Origin: Citromicrobium sp. UBA3494
GTDB lineage: Bacteria; Pseudomonadota; Alphaproteobacteria; Sphingomonadales; Sphingomonadaceae
Reading direction: 5' to 3'
DNA length: 64,000 bases
NCBI GenBank assembly: GCA_002377695.1
Contig: DFQH01000007.1
Coordinates: 180,956-244,955 of the forward strand
Under the pieces are notes generated by a model. It did not search any database and was not told the DNA's origin. It was given only the letters and a program-made list of their open reading frames with translations. Each line of letters opens with the position of its first letter. The stretch's first letter is position 1. Shown here one piece after another: positions 39,253 to 49,105 of the stretch. Position numbers and translations under genes: made by a program.

Positions 39253-40141
39253 GGCGCAAGGGGTCCGTCGCGCGGCCAATTCGCGCAGCCGTGCCTCGAA
39301 GGCGCGCGCCGCGCAGCGGCAGAGCAAGGGCGTGGTGAACACCGCGCTTTCCGCGCTGCCGATCAGCCAGAAGCAGTTGCAGGGCGGCTTCCTGGCCCTG
39401 ATCCTCGCGGGGGCGGCCGCGCTGGCCTGGTGGGTGGCAAGCGCGGCGGGCGTACCCGCGCTGCTGCATCAGCAGCTGGCTGCAACGGCGGGCTCCGCCG
39501 GTTTCCAGATGCGCACCATCGACCTGACCGGGGTCGAACGGATGAACCGGCTCAAGATCTACGAGGAAGTCATGGAGTATCGCGGCACGCCGATGCCGCT
39601 GCTCGACCTCGCGGCCATTCGCGCGGACCTGAACCGGATGCCATGGGTGGCGGAAGCGCGCGTGTCCCGCCAGCTGCCGGACAAGCTGGTGATCGATATC
39701 GAGGAACGCACGCCCCATGCCGTGCTGGTGAAGCCGGATCGGCTGGTCCTGATCGATCGCAACGGCATCGAACTCGATCCGATCGCGGAAGACGATGCCC
39801 AGGGCATGTTGCGCATTTCCGGCGCGGGGGCAGCGGATTCGATCGACTCGCTCGACCGCGTGCTCGCCGCCGCGCCCGCGCTGCAGCCGCAGATCAAGAG
39901 CGCGCACCGGATTGGCGAACGGCGCTGGAACATCGTGTTCAAGACCGGCCAGATCCTTGCGCTGCCGCAGGGCGAGGAAGAGGCGTCCGAAGCCTTCATC
40001 GACTTCGCGCGGATGGACGGGCTCTATCGCCTGCTCGGCGGCAAGGCGACGGTGATCGATCTGCGCGTGCCCGACCGTTACGTGCTGCGCGAACCGGGCA
40101 GGGCGAACCGCTTCGTAGGCAATCAGGAAAGTTCGGAATAA
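39230..40141 (+). CDS. ftsQ: Cell division protein FtsQ
   Basis: From ATG 39230 (GAGGAGA 5 nt upstream) it is 303 residues. A long basic cytoplasmic N-terminus of about 45 residues leads to one membrane helix (GGFLALILAGAAALAWWVASAAGV). A POTRA domain follows (MRTIDLTGVERMNRLKIYEEV), then the FtsQ beta-domain. It links inner-membrane divisome parts. It overlaps ddl by 23 nt and ftsA by 1 nt. Confidence 0.93.
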   Translation: MARKVKRKAQGVRRAANSRSRASKARAAQRQSKGVVNTALSALPISQKQLQGGFLALILAGAAALAWWVASAAGVPALLHQQLAATAGSAGFQMRTIDLTGVERMNRLKIYEEVMEYRGTPMPLLDLAAIRADLNRMPWVAEARVSRQLPDKLVIDIEERTPHAVLVKPDRLVLIDRNGIELDPIAEDDAQGMLRISGAGAADSIDSLDRVLAAAPALQPQIKSAHRIGERRWNIVFKTGQILALPQGEEEASEAFIDFARMDGLYRLLGGKATVIDLRVPDRYVLREPGRANRFVGNQESSE

Positions 40142-41391
40142 TGGGGGCGGCACGCATCTCGCGCGTCTTCGGCGCGGTCAATCTTGGGTCCTTCCGGGTT
40201 TCGGCCATGATCATGGGCCTCACGGAAGGGGGCGAGCTTATCGTGCTCGGTTCCTCCCACCGCGCCAGTGCGGGGCTGCGTCGTGGCTACGTCACCGACA
40301 GCCAGGCCGCCACCCATGCGATCCGCGAGGCGATCGAGCGGGCGGAGAAGGATGCGGGCACCGGCATCGAGAGCGTGTGGGTCGGATGCGCGGGGGCAGG
40401 GCTTGCCAGCCGCATCTCGCGCGTCGAAATCCCGATCAACGGTCGGCGGATCGAAGAGGAAGACGTCGATCACCTGCTGGTGACCGCGCGCGATACGCTC
40501 GATTCCGACGGCCGCATGGTGCTGCATGCGCAGCCCGCGCATTATTCGGTCGACGGGCCGCATGGGGTGGCCAACCCGGTGGGCCTCTATGCCGAGCAGC
40601 TGGGCGTCGACGTGCACGTTCTGCTCGCCGATGGCGCGCCGATCCGCAACATCATCACCGCCGTCCAGAGCGCGCATCTGACGGTGGAAGGCGTGGTTGC
40701 CGCGCCGATCGCCTCGGCCCAGGCGGCGCTGACGCCCGAGGAACGCGAGCTGGGCACCGCGCTGATCGAGATCGGCGGCGATGTGACCAACGTTGCGGTG
40801 CTGCGCAATGGCATGGTCCAGGCGATGCGCGCGATTCCGCTTGGGTCGGGCGACATCACCGATGCCATCGCCAGCACCTTCGGCATTCGTCGCCAGCACG
40901 CCCAGCGGCTCAAGTGCGTCTCAGGCTCGGCGCTGGCCAGCCCGTCGGACCACCGCGAGCAGGTGCCGGTCGATCCGGACGGCGATCCGCGCGCCGGATC
41001 GATCAATCGGGCCGATCTTGTGGCGGTCGTGACCGAACAGCTGGGTCGCCTCACCAACGAGGTCGGTCGTTCGCTCAAGGCGATGGATTTCTCCGGCGCT
41101 AAGGGTGGCCCCGCAGTGCTGACCGGCGGCGGCGCGGAACTGGCGGGCAGCGCGGAATTCGTGCAGAACGCTCTCGGTCGGCCGGTGCGGATCGGCAAGC
41201 CGCAACCATTGCGCGGGCTGCCTCCGGCCCATGCCACGCCCGGTTTCTCGACGCTGGTGGGGCTGTGCCTCTACGCCGCGAAAGATCCGGTCGACATTCG
41301 TACCGTAAAGGCGAAGTATCAGTCGCAGACCCGGCTGAGCGGCCTGGGCCTCGTCAACCGGGTATGGCGCGCGGGCCGAGAGTATTTCTGA
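40141..41391 (+). CDS. ftsA: Cell division protein FtsA
   Basis: The 416-residue protein has the actin-like ATPase motifs: phosphate-1 loop FGAVNLGSFRVSA near residue 12, GTALIEIGGDVTNVAVL near 205, and the SHS2-type 1C domain between residues 80 and 160. It tethers FtsZ to the membrane. The C-terminal end GLVNRVWRAGREYF has the amphipathic helix that binds membranes. The ATG is inside the ftsQ TAA (1-nt overlap). Confidence 0.95.
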   Translation: MGAARISRVFGAVNLGSFRVSAMIMGLTEGGELIVLGSSHRASAGLRRGYVTDSQAATHAIREAIERAEKDAGTGIESVWVGCAGAGLASRISRVEIPINGRRIEEEDVDHLLVTARDTLDSDGRMVLHAQPAHYSVDGPHGVANPVGLYAEQLGVDVHVLLADGAPIRNIITAVQSAHLTVEGVVAAPIASAQAALTPEERELGTALIEIGGDVTNVAVLRNGMVQAMRAIPLGSGDITDAIASTFGIRRQHAQRLKCVSGSALASPSDHREQVPVDPDGDPRAGSINRADLVAVVTEQLGRLTNEVGRSLKAMDFSGAKGGPAVLTGGGAELAGSAEFVQNALGRPVRIGKPQPLRGLPPAHATPGFSTLVGLCLYAAKDPVDIRTVKAKYQSQTRLSGLGLVNRVWRAGREYF

Positions 41392-41486
41392 GCCCATGCA
41401 ACGCCCGGCGCTGCGGCGAGTTATGTGGAAAAGGGCGCGCTCTTCGATTAAACAAGGGTGCCTTTTCTGCCACACTGATTGCTTGA

Positions 41487-41509
41487 GAAATCGGTGCTGA
41501 ACCGATTTC
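41487..41509 (+). promoter_or_regulatory. Inverted repeat directly before the ftsZ ribosome site
   Basis: GAAATCGG (41487-41494) pairs with CCGATTTC (41502-41509) around a 7-nt loop. The GGAG ribosome site starts only 3 nt later, at 41512. It lies in the 134-nt gap between ftsA and ftsZ, so a separate ftsZ transcript may begin here. It could be an operator or an mRNA hairpin affecting translation. Confidence 0.5.
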
Positions 41510-41525
41510 ACGGAGTGAAGAGTTT

Positions 41526-43250
41526 ATGAGTATCAACATCGGCCCCGATCCTTCCGACGAACTGCGCCCCCGTATTACGGTAATCGGGGTCGGCGGTGCT
41601 GGCGGGAATGCCATCGCCAACATGATGGAAGCCAATATCGAGGGCGTCGATTTTATCGTCGCCAACACCGATGCGCAGTCGCTCAGCACTTCGCCTGCGG
41701 AAAACCGCATCCAGCTCGGCCCGGAAAGCACCGGCGGGCTGGGCGCCGGCGCGCGGCCCGAATTGGGCAAGGCTGCGGCCGAGGAAACGGTCGAGGCGAT
41801 CGAGGAAGCGCTCGAAGGCGTGAACATGTGCTTCATCGCCGCCGGGATGGGCGGCGGCACCGGCACCGGCGCCGCGCCCGTGATTGCGGAAGCGGCGCGG
41901 CGCAAGGGCGTGCTGACCGTGGGTGTCGTGACCAAGCCGTTCCTGTTCGAAGGCACGCGCCGCATGCGTGCGGCCGAAGCCGGGATCGAGGAACTGCACC
42001 AGCATGTCGACACGCTGATCGTCATTCCCAACCAGAACCTGTTCCTGATCGCCAACCGCGACACGACCTTCAAGGAAGCCTTCCGCCTGGCGGATGAGGT
42101 GCTGCAGCAGGGCGTGCGTTCGATCACCGACCTCATGACCATGCCGGGCCTCATCAACCTGGACTTTGCCGACGTGAAGTCCGTGATGGAGGAAATGGGC
42201 AAGGCCATGATGGGCACCGGCGAGGCCGAGGGCGAAAGCCGCGCCCGCGAGGCCGCCGAACAGGCGATCGCCAACCCGCTGCTCGAAGGGGTGTCGATGG
42301 CGGGGGCCAAGGGCGTCATCATCTCGATCATCGGTGGCGAGGACATGAAGCTGGTCGAGGTGGACGAAGCCGCGACCCATATCCGCGAACTGGTGGACGA
42401 GAACGCGAACATCATCTGGGGCTCTGCCTTCAACCCGAACCTCGAAGGCAAGATCCGTGTTTCGGTCGTCGCCACCGGGATCGACGGGAATGCGGACGCG
42501 CCGGGCGCGATACCGCGCGCGAAGCCTGCCTCTGCGCCCGAGCCTCGGGAAGAGCCGAAGCGCCAGCCGCTCGGCTTCTCCCGCCCCGACGAGGACCAGG
42601 GCGAGCAGGCCGAGACTTCCGGCTCCCTGCGCGACATGCCCACCGTTCCGCGCTCCTTCGACGACGAGGCTGCGGAGGGCACGGGCCAGAACATGGCGTA
42701 TGGCGAGGACGAGGAAGACGGCGAAGATGTCGACGACATCGTCGATCCGCTGGCGGGTCTTCGCAATCCCGAAGAGGATGACGGGGCCGAAGCCGCCCCA
42801 CCACGCGCGCCCGAGGGCCGCTCCGAGGGTCCGTTCTCGCGGCCCCAGGCCGACAGGGGCGAGACCGAAGGTGTGCCGCAGAGCGAATGGGACGGGTCGG
42901 ACGATGACGACACGCTCGACCTGGGCTCCGTGCCCGAGGCGCAGGGTGACGATGGGGAGGACGAACTGCTTCTCGGCGATGAAGCGCCCCGTTCCGCCCC
43001 CGGGCCCGCACCGCAGGAACCAGAGGAGCAGTCGGCGCCGCAGTCGGGTCGTCGCCGCGGTCTCGTCTCCGGTGCGGAGGGCGGGGGCAAGAAGCCTGCG
43101 CCGCCTCTTCCGCAGGGCGGTGGCACGCTGTTCGAAAGGATGGCGAAACTGTCCCGCAGTGGTGCGCCCGATGACGAGGACGATGATGACGACGACGATG
43201 GTTCCTCGTTGAATATCCCGCGTTTCCTGGGGCGGCAGAACAACCAGTAA
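41526..43250 (+). CDS. ftsZ: Cell division protein FtsZ
   Basis: The 574-residue protein has the tubulin signature [13 protein letters not shown] near residue 107 and the T3-type loops. The conserved GTPase part ends near residue 320. The remaining 250 residues form an acidic, Pro- and Glu-rich linker, typical of alphaproteobacteria. It ends in the conserved C-terminal peptide [13 protein letters not shown] that binds FtsA. It forms the Z-ring at midcell. The ATG follows GGAG at 41512 by 10 nt. Confidence 0.97.
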   Translation: MSINIGPDPSDELRPRITVIGVGGAGGNAIANMMEANIEGVDFIVANTDAQSLSTSPAENRIQLGPESTGGLGAGARPELGKAAAEETVEAIEEALEGVNMCFIAAGMGGGTGTGAAPVIAEAARRKGVLTVGVVTKPFLFEGTRRMRAAEAGIEELHQHVDTLIVIPNQNLFLIANRDTTFKEAFRLADEVLQQGVRSITDLMTMPGLINLDFADVKSVMEEMGKAMMGTGEAEGESRAREAAEQAIANPLLEGVSMAGAKGVIISIIGGEDMKLVEVDEAATHIRELVDENANIIWGSAFNPNLEGKIRVSVVATGIDGNADAPGAIPRAKPASAPEPREEPKRQPLGFSRPDEDQGEQAETSGSLRDMPTVPRSFDDEAAEGTGQNMAYGEDEEDGEDVDDIVDPLAGLRNPEEDDGAEAAPPRAPEGRSEGPFSRPQADRGETEGVPQSEWDGSDDDDTLDLGSVPEAQGDDGEDELLLGDEAPRSAPGPAPQEPEEQSAPQSGRRRGLVSGAEGGGKKPAPPLPQGGGTLFERMAKLSRSGAPDDEDDDDDDDGSSLNIPRFLGRQNNQ

Positions 43251-43260
43251 GCGGGACGAA

Positions 43261-43295
43261 CGCCTGAACGAGCCATCACAGGGGCTGTTCAGGCG
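43261..43295 (+). terminator. Hairpin after ftsZ, terminator candidate
   Basis: CGCCTGAAC (43261-43269) and GTTCAGGCG (43287-43295) pair over 9 bp around a 17-nt loop, 10 nt after the ftsZ stop. There is no following T-run, so it may be a Rho-dependent or 3'-end-stabilising hairpin rather than a classical terminator. It separates the dcw cluster from the following SPOR gene. Confidence 0.45.
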
Positions 43296-43318
43296 CCAAC
43301 CGTCACATTAAAACCGGC

Positions 43319-44992
43319 ATGATGATGGGTCGGTCAAAGTTTCGCAGTCTGGCGCTTCCGGCGCTGCTCGCAGGGTCGATGGGCGTGGGGATGCCGGCGC
43401 TCGGGCAATCGGGCGAGACGGTATCGCGCGCGGTCGTCCAGCCGCTGCCGCCGGCGGCGGCGGACGATCTCAATGGTGCCCTGTTGCGCCTTGCGCGGGA
43501 CCGGCGCGATGTCGATGCGCTCATCACCGCAGGGCTCGCTTCGCTGGAACTGGACGATGCCGCTGCGGCCATCGGCTTTTTCGGACGTGCGAAGGAATTG
43601 TCGCCCGAGAACCCGCGCATCGCGGAAGGCATGGCGGCTGCCTACGTTCGGGGCGGTCGCCCGGTCGAGGCGCTCAAACTGTTCGAGGAGGCGGAACAGG
43701 CGGGTATCGCGAGCGGCTCAATGTGGGCCGATCGCGGGCTTGCCCATGATCTTGTTGGGCAGAACGAGGCCGCGCAGTCCGCCTATCGTCGGGCGCTATC
43801 GCTGAAGGACGATAGCGCAGTGCGCCAGCGCATGGCGCTGAGCTACGCGATTGCGGGGGAGCGCAGTGCGTTCGAGGATACGCTGAAGCCACTGCTCGAT
43901 GCGCGCGATTTCGCCGCCTACCGCACGCGTGCCTTCGGGCTCGCGATTCTCGACGATGCGGACGAAGCGATCGAGATCGCGCGCGCGGTAATGCCGCGCG
44001 ATCTGGCCGGGCGGATGGAGCCATACCTGCGCTTCATGCCGCGTCTCACCCGCTCGCAGCAGGCGGCTGCTGCGAACCTCGGCATATATCCGTCCGCCTC
44101 GCGTATTGGCCGTGACGATCCGCGCATCGCCGATGCCGCGGGGGTGATCGGACCGCGCACGACTTCGGATGGCACGCTCGAACCACGGGGCGAGCCGCTG
44201 GGGAGCGCCGCCGCGGGGGATGCTGCGGTGCCGGTTCCGGCACAGGCAACACAGCAGGTTGCGGTCCAGATGCCGGCGCCGGCCAGGCAGGCGTCCGGCA
44301 GCCGTCCCGCTCCGACCGGGCCCGCCACCGCGCAGGAGCCCGGCACCCGGCAGGCGGCAGCGCAAGCCCCGGCGGCAATCGCCGCGACCACGGAGCCTCC
44401 AGCCGCTTCGCCGCCTGAAAACACCGCGCCTGAGCGGGTGGCTGTGACCACCGTCGATCCGGGGCAGCCCGAATCGCGCCAGTCGAACGCGGCAAGCTTC
44501 GACCTTGCGCAGGCGCAACAGGCGGGATCGGGGGCGGACCCGGCTGCGGTCTCCACCACCGCGCAGGCGGCGAGCGCGGGCAGCGCCACCGGCCAGATGG
44601 ATCTTGCCGATGCCTTCGCCGACTTCTCCCAGCCGACGGTGGTGAAGGTCGCTGGCGAGGACGTGGTCGACATCAGCGCCATCGAGCCGGTCCGCGAAGT
44701 CGAAGCCGCGCCCGAGCCGCCACCCGCGCCGCGCCGGATATGGCTGCAACTGGGTATCGGCCAGAATCGCAGCCTGCTGCGCAGCGACTGGCGCCTGAAA
44801 TATCGCAAGTTCGACGTGTTGAAGGGCAAGGGCCCCTATGTGACGCCATGGGGCCAGACCAACCGCCTGCTGGCCGGCCCGTTCGACAGTCAGTCGGCTG
44901 CGCGCGAGGCGCTGAACGCACTGGCCAGCGAAGAGATCGATTCCTTCGTCTGGACCAGTGCCGAAGGGCAGGAAATCGAGGACCTGCGCTGA
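43319..44992 (+). CDS. TPR and SPOR-domain protein
   Basis: The 557-residue protein starts with a signal peptide (SLALPALLAGSMGVGMPALGQ). Residues 40-250 form TPR-like repeats (AAAIGFFGRAKELSPENPRIAEGMAAAYVRGG). A long Ala/Pro/Gln-rich linker of about 180 residues follows. The last 75 residues are a SPOR domain (RRIWLQLGIGQNRSLLRSDWR... PWGQTNRLLAGPF), which binds denuded septal peptidoglycan. Its position just after ftsZ suggests a role in division. ATG repeats at 43319, 43322 and 43325 make the exact start uncertain. Confidence 0.82.
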   Translation: MMMGRSKFRSLALPALLAGSMGVGMPALGQSGETVSRAVVQPLPPAAADDLNGALLRLARDRRDVDALITAGLASLELDDAAAAIGFFGRAKELSPENPRIAEGMAAAYVRGGRPVEALKLFEEAEQAGIASGSMWADRGLAHDLVGQNEAAQSAYRRALSLKDDSAVRQRMALSYAIAGERSAFEDTLKPLLDARDFAAYRTRAFGLAILDDADEAIEIARAVMPRDLAGRMEPYLRFMPRLTRSQQAAAANLGIYPSASRIGRDDPRIADAAGVIGPRTTSDGTLEPRGEPLGSAAAGDAAVPVPAQATQQVAVQMPAPARQASGSRPAPTGPATAQEPGTRQAAAQAPAAIAATTEPPAASPPENTAPERVAVTTVDPGQPESRQSNAASFDLAQAQQAGSGADPAAVSTTAQAASAGSATGQMDLADAFADFSQPTVVKVAGEDVVDISAIEPVREVEAAPEPPPAPRRIWLQLGIGQNRSLLRSDWRLKYRKFDVLKGKGPYVTPWGQTNRLLAGPFDSQSAAREALNALASEEIDSFVWTSAEGQEIEDLR

Positions 44993-45150
44993 CTCGGCAG
45001 GCCACCTGATCGGTCGAAAAACCGCTTTCCCACAAGGCGTGAACAAGCCCGTTGGCTTATACCCCGAAGCGTTACCGGGCCCGTTTGCGCGCCGCCCCGG
45101 CGATGCGTCACAAGGCATCGACTTGGTAAACGAGCGTTTAGGGATCGCAG

Positions 45151-45657
45151 ATGGCAACCGCTTTGAAAGACAAACTCGGCAACGATTATGGTGCCCCGAT
45201 GGACGTGCTGGCTGCGCTGTTCGATGCGCGCGGCTGGGCGCTGGACACGCATGCCGAGGAGGAACTGGGCGGCGAAATCCAGGGCGCCTGGGTCAAGTAC
45301 CAGGTGCGCGCTGTGCTGCGGCCCGAGGATGGCGTGCTGCAGCTGATCTGCCTGCCCGACATCCGCGTGGGCAAGGATCGGCTGCCGTGTGCCTACGAAT
45401 TGCTGGGCCTGGTGAACGAGCAGGTATGGCTCGGCCATTTCGACATCTGGAGCCATGGTAGCGTGCTCGTCTATCGTCATGGCGCACTGCTGCCCGATGA
45501 CGGCATGCTCAGCGTGGGGCAGGCGCAGGCCCTGATCGAGAGCGCGGTGGACGAATGCGACCGGTTCTATCCCGCGTTCCAGTTTGCCTTGTGGGGCAAC
45601 AAGAGCCCGGCGGATGCGCTGGAGGCCGCGATGATCGACGCGGCGGGCGAAGCCTGA
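45151..45657 (+). CDS. YbjN domain-containing protein
   Basis: This 168-residue protein has the fold pattern of YbjN, related to type III secretion chaperones: strands VKYQVRAVLRPEDGVLQLICLPD, then a helix ELLGLVNEQVWLGHFDIWSHGSVLVYRHG. No catalytic residues are visible. It is cytosolic. YbjN is poorly understood in general. It lies 158 nt after the SPOR gene and 144 nt before a Bax-inhibitor-like gene; the gaps suggest separate transcription. Confidence 0.82.
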   Translation: MATALKDKLGNDYGAPMDVLAALFDARGWALDTHAEEELGGEIQGAWVKYQVRAVLRPEDGVLQLICLPDIRVGKDRLPCAYELLGLVNEQVWLGHFDIWSHGSVLVYRHGALLPDDGMLSVGQAQALIESAVDECDRFYPAFQFALWGNKSPADALEAAMIDAAGEA

Positions 45658-45723
45658 GCGAAAACCGCAGAATTGCGTGGGTGAAGCTGAACGGCTGTTA
45701 AGCCTAAAATCGACCTTCAGCCC

Positions 45724-45752
45724 TTGAATTTTCGGCGGTTTGACGCGATATT
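45724..45752 (+). promoter_or_regulatory. Promoter of the Bax-inhibitor-like gene
   Basis: TTGAAT (45724-45729), a 17-bp spacer and GATATT (45747-45752) make a good sigma-70-type promoter. It starts about 70 nt before the ATG at 45802, which confirms that this ATG and not the upstream TTG at 45724 is the start. Confidence 0.6.
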
Positions 45753-45801
45753 CTCCGATGAACCGGCGCATATCGCAGCCGGCAAACGGAGTGGCTTGAA
45801 A

Positions 45802-46542
45802 ATGGCTAATTGGGACGACCGCACACGGCAGGGTTTCGGCTCTGTGCCGCGCGCCGGGGGCGATGTCGCCTCGCGCACGACCTACGACGCAGGTCTGCGC
45901 AAGTACATGCTCTCGATCTACAACTACATGACCTCGGGCGTGCTGCTGACGGGTATCGTCGCGCTGCTGACCGCGCGGAGCGGTCTGGCCTACACCTTCG
46001 CGAGCGGCCCGCTGATGTGGATCGTGGCGCTTTCGCCTCTGGCGATCGTGTTTGCGATGAGCTTCGGCGCGCAGAAATTCAGCCGCGGTACGCTGCAGCT
46101 GATGTTCTGGGGCTTTGCAGTGTTGATGGGGCTGTCGCTCTCGACGATCTTCCTCGTCTACACTGGCGGTTCGATCGCGGCGACCTTCTTCGCGACCGCA
46201 GGCGCCTTCGCGGGCCTGAGCCTGTTCGGCTACACGACCAAGAAGGACCTGTCCGGCTGGGGCAGCTTCCTGATCATGGGCGTGATCGGCATCCTGATCG
46301 CGATGGTCATCAACATCTTCCTGCAGTCGGCCGCGCTTGAACTCGCGGTGAGCATCCTCGGCGTGCTGATCTTCGCGGGCCTGACCGCCTACGATACGCA
46401 GCGGTTGAAGAGCGATTACCAGCGCCTGCGTGGAACGAGCTGGGAAGGCAAGTCGATCATCCTGGGTGCGCTGAGCCTCTACCTCGACTTCATCAACATG
46501 TTCCTGTTCCTGCTGCGCTTTATGGGTGTCGCGCGCGAATAG
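45802..46542 (+). CDS. Bax inhibitor-1/YccA family membrane protein
   Basis: The 246-residue protein has seven hydrophobic helices: MTSGVLLTGIVALLTA near residue 47, then five more, ending with ILGALSLYLDFINMFLFLLRFMG. This is the BI-1/TMBIM pattern, including the conserved AYDTQRLK segment. Members are proposed to act as pH-sensitive calcium channels or to protect FtsH substrates. Start ATG 45802 follows GGAG, with the promoter at 45724-45752 supporting it. It is followed by a terminator. Confidence 0.93.
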   Translation: MANWDDRTRQGFGSVPRAGGDVASRTTYDAGLRKYMLSIYNYMTSGVLLTGIVALLTARSGLAYTFASGPLMWIVALSPLAIVFAMSFGAQKFSRGTLQLMFWGFAVLMGLSLSTIFLVYTGGSIAATFFATAGAFAGLSLFGYTTKKDLSGWGSFLIMGVIGILIAMVINIFLQSAALELAVSILGVLIFAGLTAYDTQRLKSDYQRLRGTSWEGKSIILGALSLYLDFINMFLFLLRFMGVARE

Positions 46543-46574
46543 CGCGAAATCCGGCAGGGCGAACCTGAAATGCG

Positions 46575-46610
46575 ATGCCCGGGACGGAACAACCCGTCTC
46601 GGGCATTTTC
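46575..46610 (+). terminator. Rho-independent terminator of the Bax-inhibitor-like gene
   Basis: ATGCCCGGGACGG and CCGTCTCGGGCAT pair over 13 bp with one mismatch around a 6-nt loop, and TTTTC follows. It lies about 32 nt after the stop at 46542. Confidence 0.8.
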
Positions 46611-46708
46611 TATTCAGAATTCATGCGTTATGGTGAGTAGGAGCGAATGAGGGCCGCCGTGCTTAACTGGAAGCGCGTGACCCGGTCCGGGATGGGAGCT
46701 TTTCGAAT

Positions 46709-47683
46709 ATGTCCGCCGACTTGAAGTCGCCGCTGCGCATCGCCTTTGTAACGGGCGCGCTGAGCCTGCTTGCCGCCTGTGCGACGCCCGTACCGCCGCC
46801 GCCGCCGCCTCCGCCGCCGCCGCCGCCGCCGCCGATTCCCGCACGGCCGATGCCGCCGATGGGCGCCAGTACCCTGATGGTCGTCCCGCAGGTCGCAGCC
46901 GATGGCGTGCGCCAGACGATCAATGCCTACATCACGGACGCGCAGACGACCTGGAACGTGCGCTCCGCGCTGAACGTGGCGGCGCTCAACTGCCTGTCGC
47001 CCGAACACGCGAACATCCTGCCCAACTACAAGCTTTTCCTCGAAAATTTCGATGGCAAGCTGGACGACGCGCAGGATAAGGTGGAGGCCGAATTCCGCGA
47101 GAAATACGGCGATCGCCGTACCGGCCGGGCCGAGCTCGATAACTACATGACCAAGGTCTACAATTACTTCACGCTGCCGCCGGCCAAGGAAGCGTTCTGC
47201 GATGCGGCGCTGGAGATGAGTAACGAGTCGGTCATGGTTGCTCCCGCCGATCTCGGCAGTTTTTCCGCCCGCGCGCTGACCCGTTTCGAGGGCGTGTTCG
47301 AAGATTTCTTCCGCGCGTTCGAACGCTACGAAACCAATGTTGCGACCTGGGACAGGCTCTATGGCACGCCCGCGGGGCTGTATCCCGCGACACGTCCGGC
47401 CACTCAGGTTGCGGAGAATGACACCGTGGAGACCGGCAACGGCGTGCGGATGCTCGATGCGCCGATTGCCCAGCCGGGCGAGGGTACCTCGGGCGCGGTC
47501 AATCTCGGCAGCCGGGGCGGGCCGCAGGACGCAGGAACCCAGACTGCGGAAGCCCCCGCGGTCGAGGCGGCGCCTGGCACGGCCGACCCTGCCATCGCGG
47601 AAGAGCCGGTGATCGTGCTGCCCGAAGCGGTGGCGACGACTTCTCTGGAGAAGGAACAGGGGCCGCTCGCTTCCAATCCGTAA
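46709..47683 (+). CDS. Predicted lipoprotein with a polyproline run
   Basis: The 324-residue protein begins with a signal peptide and the lipobox LAAC near residue 24. Right after it, 14 consecutive prolines (codons 46793-46834) rise to a stiff spacer. The middle domain, with SALNVAALNCLSPEHANILPNYK near residue 90 and a conserved pair of Cys (C94 and C171), is alpha-helical and not recognised. The last 90 residues are low-complexity. It probably sits in the periplasm or outer membrane. No promoter was clearly seen. Confidence 0.72.
   Translation: MSADLKSPLRIAFVTGALSLLAACATPVPPPPPPPPPPPPPPIPARPMPPMGASTLMVVPQVAADGVRQTINAYITDAQTTWNVRSALNVAALNCLSPEHANILPNYKLFLENFDGKLDDAQDKVEAEFREKYGDRRTGRAELDNYMTKVYNYFTLPPAKEAFCDAALEMSNESVMVAPADLGSFSARALTRFEGVFEDFFRAFERYETNVATWDRLYGTPAGLYPATRPATQVAENDTVETGNGVRMLDAPIAQPGEGTSGAVNLGSRGGPQDAGTQTAEAPAVEAAPGTADPAIAEEPVIVLPEAVATTSLEKEQGPLASNP
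46793..46834 (+). repeat. CCG trinucleotide run encoding 14 prolines
   Basis: Fourteen in-frame proline codons, 13 CCG and one CCT (46808-46810), form a near-perfect triplet microsatellite. Such runs can gain or lose units by replication slippage without shifting the frame. Confidence 0.85.
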
Positions 47684-47714
47684 GGCACGGGTCGGCGGCA
47701 TCGACGAAAGGGTC

Positions 47715-47742
47715 TTGCGGTTTGCAGCGGGTTCGGTATTAG
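47715..47742 (+). promoter_or_regulatory. Candidate promoter of tRNA-Ala
   Basis: TTGCGG (47715-47720), a 16-bp spacer and TATTAG (47737-47742) resemble a -35/-10 pair. Transcription would start about 45 nt before the mature 5' end of the tRNA. Confidence 0.4.
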
Positions 47743-47796
47743 CCCGCGCTCCTGTGCAGGGACGCACCGCGTCGTCCTGCAATATAACGCCTGAAC

Positions 47797-47872
<76 letters not shown>

Positions 47873-47967
47873 GGTGTTCCGGTTCAGGTTCTTCAGCGCC
47901 ATGGGTTTCGATATCCGACGCGGCCCGCCGGGGGCGTGGTTCGGACCGCCTTGAGGCCTATGCCTAG

Positions 47968-49080
<1,113 letters not shown>

Positions 49081-49105
49081 CATCGCTTACGGCAGGCTTC
49101 CCGGC

